Positions 1-6,809 are shown, counted from the first letter of the stretch. The stretch: DNA of 9,282 nucleotides from DATHSN01 sp035464115 (GCA_035464115.1 DATHSN010000368.1:1-9282), one strand, 5' to 3'. Made by a program: numbers and translations. The notes: generated by a model from the sequence alone, not told the origin.

Positions 1-1
1 G

Positions 2-307
2 AGCCTTGACCCGTCTCTGCTCGAGGTCGTCTACCGAGACCAGGCACTCATTGCGGCGCAGAGCTTCATCGAGGAACTCAGGACTCAGGGACGTGCGGTA
101 CAGGTCTCGGTCTCTCACGACTACGACATCTCACTTCTCGACGAGACGACCGCCGTGGTCCAGGATCGCTACACCGACTCTTCGAGTTTCGTAGACCCCG
201 AGACGGGAGCCTCGATCGATTCCTCAGAACCGGAGGTCTTTTTCGAGCTCTCGACGTTCGAACTCAGGGAGGGTCAGTGGGTCTTCGTCTCCGTTTCGCG
301 ACCCTAG
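2..307 (+). CDS. C-terminal part of a probable NTF2-like secreted or membrane-anchored protein (5' truncated)
   Basis: An open frame enters from the left edge and ends at TAG 305-307, giving 101 residues with no start in the window. The visible part begins SLDPSLLEVVYRDQ and contains a stretch around residues 50-72 (VVQDRYTDSSSFVDPETG) followed by a FELREGQWVFVSVSRP ending. A 'D-x-Y-x-D-x-S ... D-x-x-T-G ... G-x-W-x-V' layout near the C-terminus is typical of small NTF2-like lipoproteins in actinomycetes; this is recognition of a pattern, not a search result. The downstream secreted protein starts inside this gene (31-base overlap), so the two are probably co-translated. The fragment is only about 60% GC and uses codons such as gca, cga, gta, tct and att, unlike the rest of the window. 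The signal peptide or anchor, if any, lies outside. Confidence 0.6.
   Translation, partial: SLDPSLLEVVYRDQALIAAQSFIEELRTQGRAVQVSVSHDYDISLLDETTAVVQDRYTDSSSFVDPETGASIDSSEPEVFFELSTFELREGQWVFVSVSRP
266..273 (+). promoter_or_regulatory. Ribosome binding site of the secreted PKD-like protein
   Basis: AGGGAGGG lies just upstream of GTG 277 (three bases after the last G, four after the GGAGG core). It sits inside the upstream coding sequence and supports the overlapping GTG as the real start. Confidence 0.6.
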
Positions 308-1122
308 GGTTCACGTTCGTCTTGCTCTTCTCCGGCTGGCATAGCGCAGCCGCTGACGGAGACTCAGTCGGTGGTCGCCATGGCGGCCACAACCCCCCGG
401 CGGTGTCGGATGGGGCGGAGATCACGGTCTCGTTGGGGCGGATCTCGGGGCGGGAGGTGATCGCCGATGTGCGCTCCTCGGGCGGGGGCGGCGGGTCGAG
501 CGCCGACCCGAACGCGTGCGTGTACCGGGTCGTGCCGGTGCCGCTCGGCCCGGACCTCCCGTCGCTCTCGCTGCCCCCACCGCCGAGCGACGAGGCCCTC
601 CCCTACTGGCTGTTCTGCGGCGACGCCCTCGTCCGGGGCTTCTGGGTCCTGCCCGGCGACATCGTCGACATCGACGGCATCGCCGCCTCTGCCGCCGAGC
701 GCCACGTCGAGACCATCCTCGCCCCGGGGCTCGGGCTGGACGCCAACCCGCCGGGCGGGGCCCTCACCGGGTTGGCCACGTACCTGTGGGTCGACGGGTG
801 GGACGGCGCGCCGATCGACGTCGAGCCGGTCGAGGCGCTCGGCCAGCGCGTCGACGTCCGCCTCTGGCTCGAGCGCGTCGACTGGGACCTCGGCGACGGC
901 ACGGCGCTCACCGCCGACCTCGGGCGGGCCTGGCCCGACGAGTCCACCGTGGCGCACACCTACCTCGACCGCGCCCCCGGCGACGCCACGACGGTGAGCG
1001 CCCGGATCGTGATCGGCGCCGAGTACCGCTACGGCGGCGGCGCCCCGGTCCCGCTCGCCCCACTGACCGTCGACCAGAGCCTCGAGCTCGGCCTGCGCGA
1101 GATCCAGGCCGTCATCGGCTGA
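277..1122 (+). CDS. Secreted protein with a PKD-like domain, function unknown
   Basis: 281 residues from GTG. Residues 1-27 form a signal peptide: MGLRLR, a hydrophobic core (FATLGFTFVLLFSG) and a likely cleavage site at AAA-DG. A glycine/serine-rich stretch (about 69-75) leads to a region with two cysteines, C81 (NACVY) and C114 (YWLFCG), plausibly a disulfide outside the cell. A TYLWVDGW segment (168-175) is followed by a PKD-like core: WDLGDG at 203-208 and THAY-like HTYL at 227-230. It ends LREIQAVIG. This order (CVY, YWxFCG, LWVD, WDxGDG, EIQAV) matches a family of secreted actinomycete proteins known to me only as hypothetical, usually next to an NTF2-like gene as here. Role is likely extracytoplasmic binding or assembly; no catalytic motif is visible. 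GC rises sharply at about residue 30, right after the signal peptide. Confidence 0.75.
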   Translation: MGLRLRFATLGFTFVLLFSGWHSAAADGDSVGGRHGGHNPPAVSDGAEITVSLGRISGREVIADVRSSGGGGGSSADPNACVYRVVPVPLGPDLPSLSLPPPPSDEALPYWLFCGDALVRGFWVLPGDIVDIDGIAASAAERHVETILAPGLGLDANPPGGALTGLATYLWVDGWDGAPIDVEPVEALGQRVDVRLWLERVDWDLGDGTALTADLGRAWPDESTVAHTYLDRAPGDATTVSARIVIGAEYRYGGGAPVPLAPLTVDQSLELGLREIQAVIG

Positions 1123-1123
1123 C

Positions 1124-1201
1124 GGGTCCCGCACCACCGAACCGTCGCACCAGATGCGCGCTGGGCGCGCAGACCGCGCGACGGTTCGGCCGCAGGGACC
1201 C
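1124..1201 (+). terminator. Nested inverted repeat after the PKD-like gene, probable terminator
   Basis: Three stacked perfect stems follow TGA 1120-1122. The outer arms are GGGTCCC 1124-1130 and GGGACCC 1195-1201, the middle arms CCGAACCGTCGC 1137-1148 and GCGACGGTTCGG 1178-1189 (12 bp), and the inner arms TGCGCGC 1155-1161 and GCGCGCA 1165-1171 with a 3-base loop. Internal loops of about six bases separate them. There is no T-tract, which is common for actinomycete terminators. It would insulate the upstream pair from the mycoredoxin-Nudix pair. Confidence 0.6.
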
Positions 1202-1260
1202 CACCCGTCGGTGCACCGGGAACACCGGCCGCGCTGGCGGGGTTGACCCGCGGGCACACC

Positions 1261-1266
1261 AGGAGG
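1261..1266 (+). promoter_or_regulatory. Ribosome binding site of the mycoredoxin-like gene
   Basis: A perfect AGGAGG lies four bases before GTG 1271. It fixes the glutaredoxin start and argues against the longer overlapping frame that opens at 1243. Confidence 0.75.
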
Positions 1267-1270
1267 CCCC

Positions 1271-1555
1271 GTGACGCAGACGTCCCCGCCCGTCGAGGCG
1301 ATCGAGTTCTACTGGCGACCCGGCTGCGGGTTCTGCGTGATGCTCGACCGTCGCCTCGATGCGTTGGGACTCCCGCTCACCAAGCGCAACATCTGGGACG
1401 AGCCCGACGCCGCCGCCGTGGTCCGCGCCGTGGCCAACGGCAACGAGACCGTGCCCACCGTGCGGGTCGGGGCCACCGCCATGGTGAACCCCTCGGCCGA
1501 CGAGGTGCTGGCCGCCGTCGCCCGCGAGGCACCCCACCTCCTCCCCGACCCGTGA
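1271..1555 (+). CDS. mrx1: Mycoredoxin-like glutaredoxin (actinobacterial Grx family)
   Basis: 94 residues from GTG 1271, behind a strong AGGAGG. A short thioredoxin-fold protein: beta strand AIEFYW, then the active site C19-G-F-C22, the cis-proline motif TVPT (61-64 region) and the C-terminal NPSADEV (73-79). The pair NGNETVPT / NPSADEV is the hallmark of actinobacterial glutaredoxin-like proteins (TIGR02200 type, mycoredoxin-1 of Mycobacterium and Corynebacterium). Mrx1 reduces mixed disulfides between proteins and mycothiol in the cytoplasm, using C19 as nucleophile. The length is about that of the family. Its stop overlaps the start of the Nudix gene (GTGA), so the two are probably one operon. 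That the host makes mycothiol is inferred from this gene, not shown here. Confidence 0.88.
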   Translation: MTQTSPPVEAIEFYWRPGCGFCVMLDRRLDALGLPLTKRNIWDEPDAAAVVRAVANGNETVPTVRVGATAMVNPSADEVLAAVAREAPHLLPDP

Positions 1556-2226
1556 CCGCCGTCGGCCCGGTCGTCCGCGAGGCCCCGTCGCCGGGCGCGC
1601 CGTCGTACCGCCACGACACCGTGCTGCGCGACCGCATCTCCGGGCACCTCGGCCGGTTCACCCGCCGCCCGGTCGCGCCCGCCGACGGGCAGCGCGCCGC
1701 GGCCGTGGCGCTCACCCTGGTCGACGCCGGCGACGGCGAGGCCGCGCTGGTCCTCACCCGCCGGGCATCGACGCTGCGCGCCCACGCCGGCCAGTGGGCG
1801 CTCCCCGGCGGTCGCGTCGACCCGGGCGAGGACGCGGTCGACGCCGCCCGCCGCGAGCTGGCCGAGGAGGTCGGCCTCGAGCTCGGCGTCGACCAGGTCC
1901 TCGGTCGCCTCGATCCCTACCCCACCCGGTCGGGCTACCTGATCGAGCCGGTGGTGGTGTGGGGTGGCGACCACACCCGGCTGGTCCCCAACCCCGACGA
2001 GGTGGCCTCGGTGCACCTGGTCCCGGTCGGCGAGCTCGATCGGGCCGACTCCCCCCGGTTCGTCGCCATCCCCGAGAGCCCCCGACCCGTGGTCCAGGTC
2101 CCACTGCTGGGCGACCTCATCCACGCCCCCACCGCGGCGGTGCTCTACCAGCTGCGCGAGGTGGCCCTGCACGGGCGGGCCACCCGGGTCGATCACCTCG
2201 AGCAGCCGGTCTGGGCCTGGCGTTGA
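1552..2226 (+). CDS. Nudix hydrolase, CoA pyrophosphatase (NudL-like) type
   Basis: 224 residues from GTG 1552, whose GTGA overlaps the mycoredoxin stop. The frame is open further upstream (to 1243), but that stretch runs antiparallel in sense to the real glutaredoxin and is not needed. The Nudix box is complete: G87-x5-E93-x7-R101-E102-L103-x-E105-E106-x-G108-L109, which binds the catalytic Mg2+ ions. Just before it, LVLTRRASTLRAHAGQ (67-81) matches the CoA-specific signature of NudL/YeaB-type enzymes, which split CoA or acyl-CoA into 3',5'-ADP and (acyl-)phosphopantetheine. One deviation is LPGG where the family usually has FPGG. No clear Shine-Dalgarno precedes the start, which fits coupling to the upstream gene. 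Cytoplasmic. The Nudix call is firm; the CoA preference is an inference from the signature. Confidence 0.85.
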   Translation: MTAVGPVVREAPSPGAPSYRHDTVLRDRISGHLGRFTRRPVAPADGQRAAAVALTLVDAGDGEAALVLTRRASTLRAHAGQWALPGGRVDPGEDAVDAARRELAEEVGLELGVDQVLGRLDPYPTRSGYLIEPVVVWGGDHTRLVPNPDEVASVHLVPVGELDRADSPRFVAIPESPRPVVQVPLLGDLIHAPTAAVLYQLREVALHGRATRVDHLEQPVWAWR

Positions 2227-2227
2227 C

Positions 2228-2286
2228 CTCGGGCCGGCGAGACTCGCGGTCGCGACCCATGACAGCCGACCACCGGCCGGCTCGGG
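2228..2286 (+). terminator. Possible terminator between convergent genes
   Basis: The Nudix stop (2224-2226) and the HAD stop (2288-2290) face each other across 61 bases. CTCGGGCCGGC 2228-2238 can pair with GCCGGCTCGGG 2276-2286 in the plus-strand RNA over 11 bp, two of them G-U. The loop is 37 bases and holds a small CGCG-GT-CGCG hairpin. In the minus-strand RNA the wobbles become mismatches, so it suits the Nudix transcript better. There is no T-tract and the stem is imperfect. Confidence 0.35.
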
Positions 2287-2287
2287 C

Positions 2288-3016
2288 TCACGCCAGGTGG
2301 AGCACGGGCCAGCGGCGGCGCTGGGCCTCGCGGGCGAGGGCCCGGTCGGGGTTCACCGCCACCGGGTGCCCGGCCGAGCGCAGCACTGGTAGGTCCGACG
2401 CCGAGTCGGCGTAGGCCCACGCCCGCGCCAGGTCGACCTCGCCGAGCGCCACCGACAGCCGCGCCAGCTTCCCGGCGCCGTAGCAGAACGGCCCGTCGAG
2501 CCGACCGGTGAGCACACCGTCGACCACGTGACCCCGGGTGCCGATGCCGCGGGGGATGCCGAGGCCGGCGGCCACCAGCTCGACCAGCTCCTGGGGGCTG
2601 GCCGACAGGACCACGCAGAAGTCGCCCGCCTGCTGGTGGCGCTCCACGAGCGACCGCGCGCCCGGGGTCACCGACCCCACGAGGTCGGGCACGACCCGCT
2701 CGGCGACCGCCAGCAGGTCGTCGCGCCGCACCCCGGCGATGGCGGCGAGGGCCTGGTCGCGCACCCGGGCGACCTGGCGGTCGGTCGACCCCCGCCGGCG
2801 GTAGGCCAGATCACGGACGGCGGCGGCCGCGAGGGTGCGCCGGGGCAGGACACCGGCGGCGAGCAGCGCCCGACCGAGCGCCACCAGGCTCGAGCCGGGC
2901 AGCAGCGTGCGGTCGAGGTCGAACACCGCCATCCGCTGGGTGCGCGGGTCGGGCAGCGGGAGGGTCCTCGCGGGGAGCAGCGACCCCCTGTCCACGAGCC
3001 GCTGCTCCCCGCCCAT
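2288..3016 (-). CDS. HAD-IB family phosphatase (SerB-like)
   Basis: 242 residues if ATG 3016 is used. HAD motif I is D33-L-D35-R-T (AVFDLDRTLLPGSS), motif II is the VVLSAS strand (S138/S140), K183 is the likely motif III lysine, and motif IV is D204-SAS-D208. The ending VNPDRALAREAQRRRWPVL is typical of HAD-IB hydrolases of the TIGR01490 type, related to phosphoserine phosphatase SerB and to the HAD half of mycobacterial acyltransferase fusions. It should remove phosphate from a small metabolite or lipid head group via an aspartyl-phosphate on D33; the substrate is unknown. The start is uncertain: the frame stays open into the aminotransferase gene, ATG 3016 has no clear ribosome site, GTG 2995 has GGGGAG about ten bases upstream, and ATG 2932 lies four codons before motif I. 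Last gene of the minus-strand set, 95 bases after the aminotransferase. Confidence 0.82.
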   Translation of the reverse strand: MGGEQRLVDRGSLLPARTLPLPDPRTQRMAVFDLDRTLLPGSSLVALGRALLAAGVLPRRTLAAAAVRDLAYRRRGSTDRQVARVRDQALAAIAGVRRDDLLAVAERVVPDLVGSVTPGARSLVERHQQAGDFCVVLSASPQELVELVAAGLGIPRGIGTRGHVVDGVLTGRLDGPFCYGAGKLARLSVALGEVDLARAWAYADSASDLPVLRSAGHPVAVNPDRALAREAQRRRWPVLHLA

Positions 3017-3111
3017 GGCGACAGCATGGCGACGCCCGGTGTCGGGCCCCCGAGCGCAGGATGGCGCGCCCGTGAACGACCGGGGAAATGTCAGCCCTGT
3101 GATTCCGCCGC

Positions 3112-4425
3112 TCAGCCCAGCGAGGCCACCGCGGCGTCGATCGACTCGACCAGCACCGCCACCATGGTGTCGAGCTCGGTGTCGGACACCGTGAACGGCG
3201 GGCCGAGCATGACCGCGTCCTGGACGACGTCGCCGCTCCCGGCCGGGTAGATCCACACGTCGCGCCGCAGCGCCTCGGCGAGCACCCGTCGCCCGAGCCC
3301 CGCGTCGGGCGGGAACGTCTCACCACTGGCCCGGTCGTGCCGCAGCTCCACGCCGAGCATGAGGCCGAGCCCGCGGATGTCCCACACGTGGGGGTGGTCA
3401 CCGAGCGCGGCGTCGAGCCGGGCCCGCAACGCCGCGCCCTGGGTGGCGGCCCGCGCCACCAGGTGCTCCTCGTCGAGCAGGCGCAGCACCGTGTCGGCCG
3501 CCGCGCACGCCGCGTCCTGGGCGCCGTAGGTGAAGAACATGAGCGAGTCGCCGTTGGCGGCGATGGGCTCGATGACCGCGTCGGTGGTGTAGACGCCACC
3601 GAGCGGCGCGTACCCGCCGGCCAGGCCCTTGCCGCCGACGATGATGTCGGGCTCGAGCCCGGGGAAGTGGTCGACGCCCATGCGCCGGCCGGTGCGGCCG
3701 AACCCGGTCATCACCTCGTCGGCGATGAGCAGCACACCGTGGTGACGGCAGACCTCGGTGATGCGCCGCCAGTAGTCGTCGTCGGCCACGAGGGCACCGC
3801 CCGAGGAGCCGATGACCGGTTCGGCGATGAACGCGGCGACGGTGTCGGCACCGACCCGACGGATGGTCTCGTCGAGCGCGTCGGCGTCGTCCCACGGCAC
3901 GTGGGGGAAGTCGAGCAGCATCGGCTCGAAGCCGACCCGCCGGGCGTCGTGGCCCCCGACGGCGAGGGTGGCGAGCGTGACCCCGTGGTACGACGGCCGC
4001 CGACCGATGACCCGCCACCGGTCGCGCCGCCCGGCGCTGAGGTGGTGCTGGCGGGCCAGGCGCAGCGCGGTGTCGACCGACTCGGAGCCACCGCTCGTGA
4101 ACCCGCCGCGGGTGAACTCGTCCGGCAGCCACTCGTCGAGCACCCGGTGCAGCAGGTCGACCCGCGCGCTGGTGGGCCAGGTGGGGATCACGTAGGTGAC
4201 CCGTTCCATGGCGGCGGCGACGGCGTCGGCGACCTCGCGTCGGCCGTGGCCGACGTTGACCACGATGGCGCCGCCGCCGGCGTCGAGGATCCGGCGTCCG
4301 TCGTCGGTGACGAGGTGGCTGCCCTCGGTGCGCACGATGCGGTGCGGGACCGGGGTGGGGACGAACGGGAACCGGGCCGCCCGCTCGGGGTCGATGGCGA
4401 GGTCGAGCGGGCTGGACGTAGTCAC
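3112..4425 (-). CDS. Class III PLP-dependent aminotransferase
   Basis: 437 residues from GTG 4425, a usual length for the class. GTG 4425 has a weak GGGGA four bases upstream; an ATG at 4539 would add 38 low-complexity residues that run through the inverted repeat at 4494-4531, so I reject it. Visible motifs: the glycine-rich SGGSESVDTALRLAR (111-125) that grips PLP phosphate, SYHG (145-148), IADEVMTGFGRTG (234-246) with D236 contacting the pyridine nitrogen, GGKGLAGGYAPLG (264-276) with Schiff-base K266, and FTYGAQDAACAAA (298-310). This is the omega-aminotransferase fold (ornithine, GABA, beta-alanine, DAPA and taurine aminotransferases). Subgroup motifs do not let me choose a substrate. 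Cytoplasmic. It lies between the fusion enzyme and the HAD phosphatase, 118 bases after the former. Confidence 0.88.
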   Translation of the reverse strand: MTTSSPLDLAIDPERAARFPFVPTPVPHRIVRTEGSHLVTDDGRRILDAGGGAIVVNVGHGRREVADAVAAAMERVTYVIPTWPTSARVDLLHRVLDEWLPDEFTRGGFTSGGSESVDTALRLARQHHLSAGRRDRWRVIGRRPSYHGVTLATLAVGGHDARRVGFEPMLLDFPHVPWDDADALDETIRRVGADTVAAFIAEPVIGSSGGALVADDDYWRRITEVCRHHGVLLIADEVMTGFGRTGRRMGVDHFPGLEPDIIVGGKGLAGGYAPLGGVYTTDAVIEPIAANGDSLMFFTYGAQDAACAAADTVLRLLDEEHLVARAATQGAALRARLDAALGDHPHVWDIRGLGLMLGVELRHDRASGETFPPDAGLGRRVLAEALRRDVWIYPAGSGDVVQDAVMLGPPFTVSDTELDTMVAVLVESIDAAVASLG

Positions 4426-4493
4426 GGGGTCCCCGATCGTCGACGGTGTGGTGCACGCCGCCCGACCGGCGGGGCAGCTCGCGCCCGACGGTC

Positions 4494-4531
4494 GGCGACG
4501 CCCGCCGACGCTAGTGGCGGCGGGCGGCGCC
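4494..4531 (-). terminator. GC-rich hairpin after the hydrolase-glycosyltransferase gene
   Basis: GGCGACGCCCGCC 4494-4506 and GGCGGGCGGCGCC 4519-4531 form a 13-bp stem with one mismatch and a 12-base loop (4507-4518). It begins 12 bases past the TGA (4544-4546) of the minus-strand fusion gene. No T-tract follows. It would end or attenuate transcription before the aminotransferase, whose start is 68 bases further on. Confidence 0.55.
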
Positions 4532-4543
4532 GATGTCACCGGG

Positions 4544-6730
4544 TCACAGCAGGTCGACGAGCAGCTCGGCGGCCCGCCGGGCGCCGTCGGCGGGGACGGG
4601 CAGGTACCCGGTCGTGCGGCCCAGCTCGCCGAGCATCGCGGTGGCGATGTCGTCGGCGTCCGCGGTGGCGAAGTCGAGGGCCCGTCCGGCCCGGTGGCGC
4701 TCGAGGCGGTGGCGGACGTGCAGCTGCTGCTCGAAGTGGTTCGCCAGCGGGACGTAGAGGAACGGTCGCCCGGCGGCGGTCAGCTCCATCGTGGTGGTGA
4801 GACCGCCCTGCACCACGGCGAGGTCGCAGGCGGCCAGGTGCCGGTGGAGGTCGGGCACGTAGGCCCGCACGTCGAGGCCGGGGGCCCGACCCAGCACGGC
4901 CGGATCGATGCGGGGACCGGCGACGAGCACGGTGCGCAGCCCGGCGACCGACGGGGCGAGGGCGCGGTGCGCGTCGACCATCCGCCGCAGCAGCGAGGTC
5001 CCCACCCCCGACCCGCCCACCGCGACCACCACGACCGTCTCGTCCTCGCCGTAGCCGAGCTCGGCTCGCAGCGCCTCGCGGTCGGCGAGCGCGGCCGGGT
5101 CGTAGCCGGTGATGAAGCCGCTGAAGTCGAAGTGCGCGGCGGTCCACTCCCGGATGCCGGGCAGGCCCGGTCCGAAGGGCAGGTCGATCACGTCGTCGGG
5201 ATCGCCGACGAAGATCGACCGGTCGCGCACCCGCGGGTGGTGCTCGACGTGCTCGATCATCTCGGCGTTGAGGTCGGCGGCGAGATCCACCTCGCGGGCG
5301 CCGCCGGCGGGCACGGGGAGGTAGCCGACGAAGTCGGTGAGCCACGCGAAGCGGGTGCGCTTCACCGCCGGCTCCTCGTGGAGGAAGTGGTCGACCTCCC
5401 AGGCCTCGTCGCCCACGACCAGGTCGTAGCGCTCGGACTCGACGACGTCGAGGAACGTCATGAAGTTGGCGACGAGGATCTCGTCCATGCGCCGCACCGC
5501 CTCGAACACGTGGAGGTCGTGCTCCCCCGACTCCGACTCGAGGTGCGATGACTCGCTGAGGAGCCGGGCGCTGGCCGGGTGGACGCGCTCGCCCCGAGCG
5601 GCGAGCACCGAGGTGACCGGGTCCTGGGCGAGCCAGTCGACGCAGGCGCCCGGGGCGAGCTGACGCAGCTCGTCGACGATCGCCAGGTCACGACGGGCGT
5701 GGCCGAGCCCGATGGGCGACGACAGGTAGAGCACCCGCGGCTCGCGGCGGCGCGACGAGCGGGCCGGCGCCGGCTCGTCGGTGGTCGGCGCGGGGGCGGG
5801 GTCCGACGGGGGCGCGTCCGGTGCGGACGGGTCGTCGGTCGCCCGGCCCGCGGCGCGGCGCGCCACGTCGCGGATGAGCCGGTTGACCACGACCGGCCGT
5901 CGGGCCTGGGGGCAGTGGCCGGCGCCGCGCAGCACCACCAGCGGCGCATCGAGCACGGCGGCGAGCGTCTCACCCCGGTGCAGCGGGGCGATGGCGTCAC
6001 CGTCGCCGTGGATCACGAGGACCGGGCAGGTGATGGCCGGGGCCAGCGCCCGGAGGCGCTCGGCCATCGCGGCCGCGGGCAGACCGGCACGGGCCGCGAC
6101 GGTGGCGGCGAGCGCGTCGGGGGTGGTGGCCCGACCCCAGGCCACGCCGTCCTCGATGTGCTTGGTGGAGTGCGGCTCGGTGAACGCCTCGCCGACGAAG
6201 AAGCGAACGAAGGCGTCGAAGTCGCGCTCCCAGCTGTGGCGGTTGTAGAGCGACCACCCGGTGTCGCCGTCGGGTTCCTCGTCGAACCGCTCGATGGCCC
6301 GGCTGAGCGGGTCGTCGGTGCGGCCGTCGAGGTTGAGGGTGGCGCCGATCATGACCGCGGCGAGGACCCGCTCGGGGTGGCGGGCCGCCAGCAGGTAGGC
6401 GAGCGTCGCGCCGAACGAGTTCCCGACGAGGACCGCCCGGTCGACGCCCACCTCGTCGAGCACGGCGAGGGCGTCGCCGACCAGCAGCGCCGGGTCCTGC
6501 GACGAGGGTTCGACCGGGCGGTCGGACTCGCCGTTGCCCCGCGGGTCGTAGGTCACGACCGTGAAGTGGTCGGCCAGGTGGGCGAGGTTCGCCTTCCAGA
6601 GCCGGCTGTGCACGATGGCCCACGCCGGCAGCAGCAGGAGGGTGATGTCGCCCTGACCGTGCACCTCGTAGGCGATCCGCACCCCGTCGCGGTCGACGGT
6701 GCCGGACCGATCGGGCAGTCGGGCCCTCAT
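4544..6730 (-). CDS. Fusion protein: N-terminal alpha/beta hydrolase, C-terminal GT28/MurG-like glycosyltransferase
   Basis: 728 residues from ATG 6730, with CCTCC (GGAGG on the coding strand) seven bases upstream. Residues 1-290 are an alpha/beta hydrolase: oxyanion region LLLPAW, VVTYDPRGNGESDRP, nucleophile elbow G103-N-S105-F-G107, acid D245 in HGDGDAIAP and H272 in GAGHCPQ. The triad is intact. The WAIVHSRLWKANLAHLADHF segment is the version common in actinomycete multidomain proteins. A Pro/Ala/Asp-rich linker (about 292-330) leads to a glycosyltransferase: VLYLSSPIGLGHARRDLAI (333-351) resembles the N-terminal MurG loop, and VVQGGLTTTMELTAAGRP then PLANHFEQQLHVRHRLE (639-677) matches the GG-T-x-E-G-P-Q nucleotide-sugar site of GT28/GT1 enzymes. 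No signal peptide or membrane span is seen. Sugar donor and acceptor unknown. Confidence 0.85.
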   Translation of the reverse strand: MRARLPDRSGTVDRDGVRIAYEVHGQGDITLLLLPAWAIVHSRLWKANLAHLADHFTVVTYDPRGNGESDRPVEPSSQDPALLVGDALAVLDEVGVDRAVLVGNSFGATLAYLLAARHPERVLAAVMIGATLNLDGRTDDPLSRAIERFDEEPDGDTGWSLYNRHSWERDFDAFVRFFVGEAFTEPHSTKHIEDGVAWGRATTPDALAATVAARAGLPAAAMAERLRALAPAITCPVLVIHGDGDAIAPLHRGETLAAVLDAPLVVLRGAGHCPQARRPVVVNRLIRDVARRAAGRATDDPSAPDAPPSDPAPAPTTDEPAPARSSRRREPRVLYLSSPIGLGHARRDLAIVDELRQLAPGACVDWLAQDPVTSVLAARGERVHPASARLLSESSHLESESGEHDLHVFEAVRRMDEILVANFMTFLDVVESERYDLVVGDEAWEVDHFLHEEPAVKRTRFAWLTDFVGYLPVPAGGAREVDLAADLNAEMIEHVEHHPRVRDRSIFVGDPDDVIDLPFGPGLPGIREWTAAHFDFSGFITGYDPAALADREALRAELGYGEDETVVVVAVGGSGVGTSLLRRMVDAHRALAPSVAGLRTVLVAGPRIDPAVLGRAPGLDVRAYVPDLHRHLAACDLAVVQGGLTTTMELTAAGRPFLYVPLANHFEQQLHVRHRLERHRAGRALDFATADADDIATAMLGELGRTTGYLPVPADGARRAAELLVDLL

Positions 6731-6737
6731 GGCCCGA

Positions 6738-6742
6738 CCTCC
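6738..6742 (-). promoter_or_regulatory. Ribosome binding site of the fusion gene
   Basis: GGAGG on the minus strand (CCTCC as written), seven bases before ATG 6730. It supports that start over any internal Met. Confidence 0.65.
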
Positions 6743-6791
6743 GATCGCTCGGCGATGACCGCGCCCACCCAGTGGAGCACCGGGACGCAGA

Positions 6792-6809
6792 CCACGGGCT
6801 CGACCGTGG
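6792..6809 (-). repeat. Small inverted repeat in the methyltransferase-fusion gap
   Basis: CCACGG 6792-6797 and CCGTGG 6804-6809, six perfect base pairs with a six-base loop, 39 bases past the methyltransferase stop. It is short for this GC content and may be chance; no other structure is evident in the 118-base gap. Confidence 0.25.

Noticed and set aside
364..1257. 297-residue minus-strand frame opposite the PKD-like gene
   Set aside because: It is Arg/Gly/Asp-rich with no motif and runs through the inverted repeat. The plus strand has a signal peptide, a ribosome site and family motifs.
1240..1270. TTGACC at 1242-1247 as a -35 element for the mycoredoxin gene
   Set aside because: The start codon is only 23 bases further on and the ribosome site lies in between, leaving no room for a -10 box and leader.
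1243..1551. Upstream extension of the Nudix frame to 1243
   Set aside because: It would overlap the glutaredoxin in another frame with Arg/Pro-rich sequence. The GTGA start at 1552 leaves a normal-length Nudix protein.
3060..3110. A less GC-rich patch with a CTGACA box as a promoter for the HAD gene
   Set aside because: No -10-like hexamer lies 16-19 bases downstream on the minus strand, so I do not call a promoter.
3017..3256. N-terminal extension of the HAD protein into the aminotransferase gene
   Set aside because: The extra 80 residues are Arg/Gly-rich and run opposite known coding sequence of the neighbour. HAD motif I is already preceded by about 30 residues from ATG 3016.
3337..4800. 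487-residue plus-strand open frame
   Set aside because: It lies opposite the aminotransferase and the end of the fusion gene. Its translation is compositionally biased (Arg, Gly, Ala, Pro) with no motifs, as expected for a shadow frame at about 75% GC.
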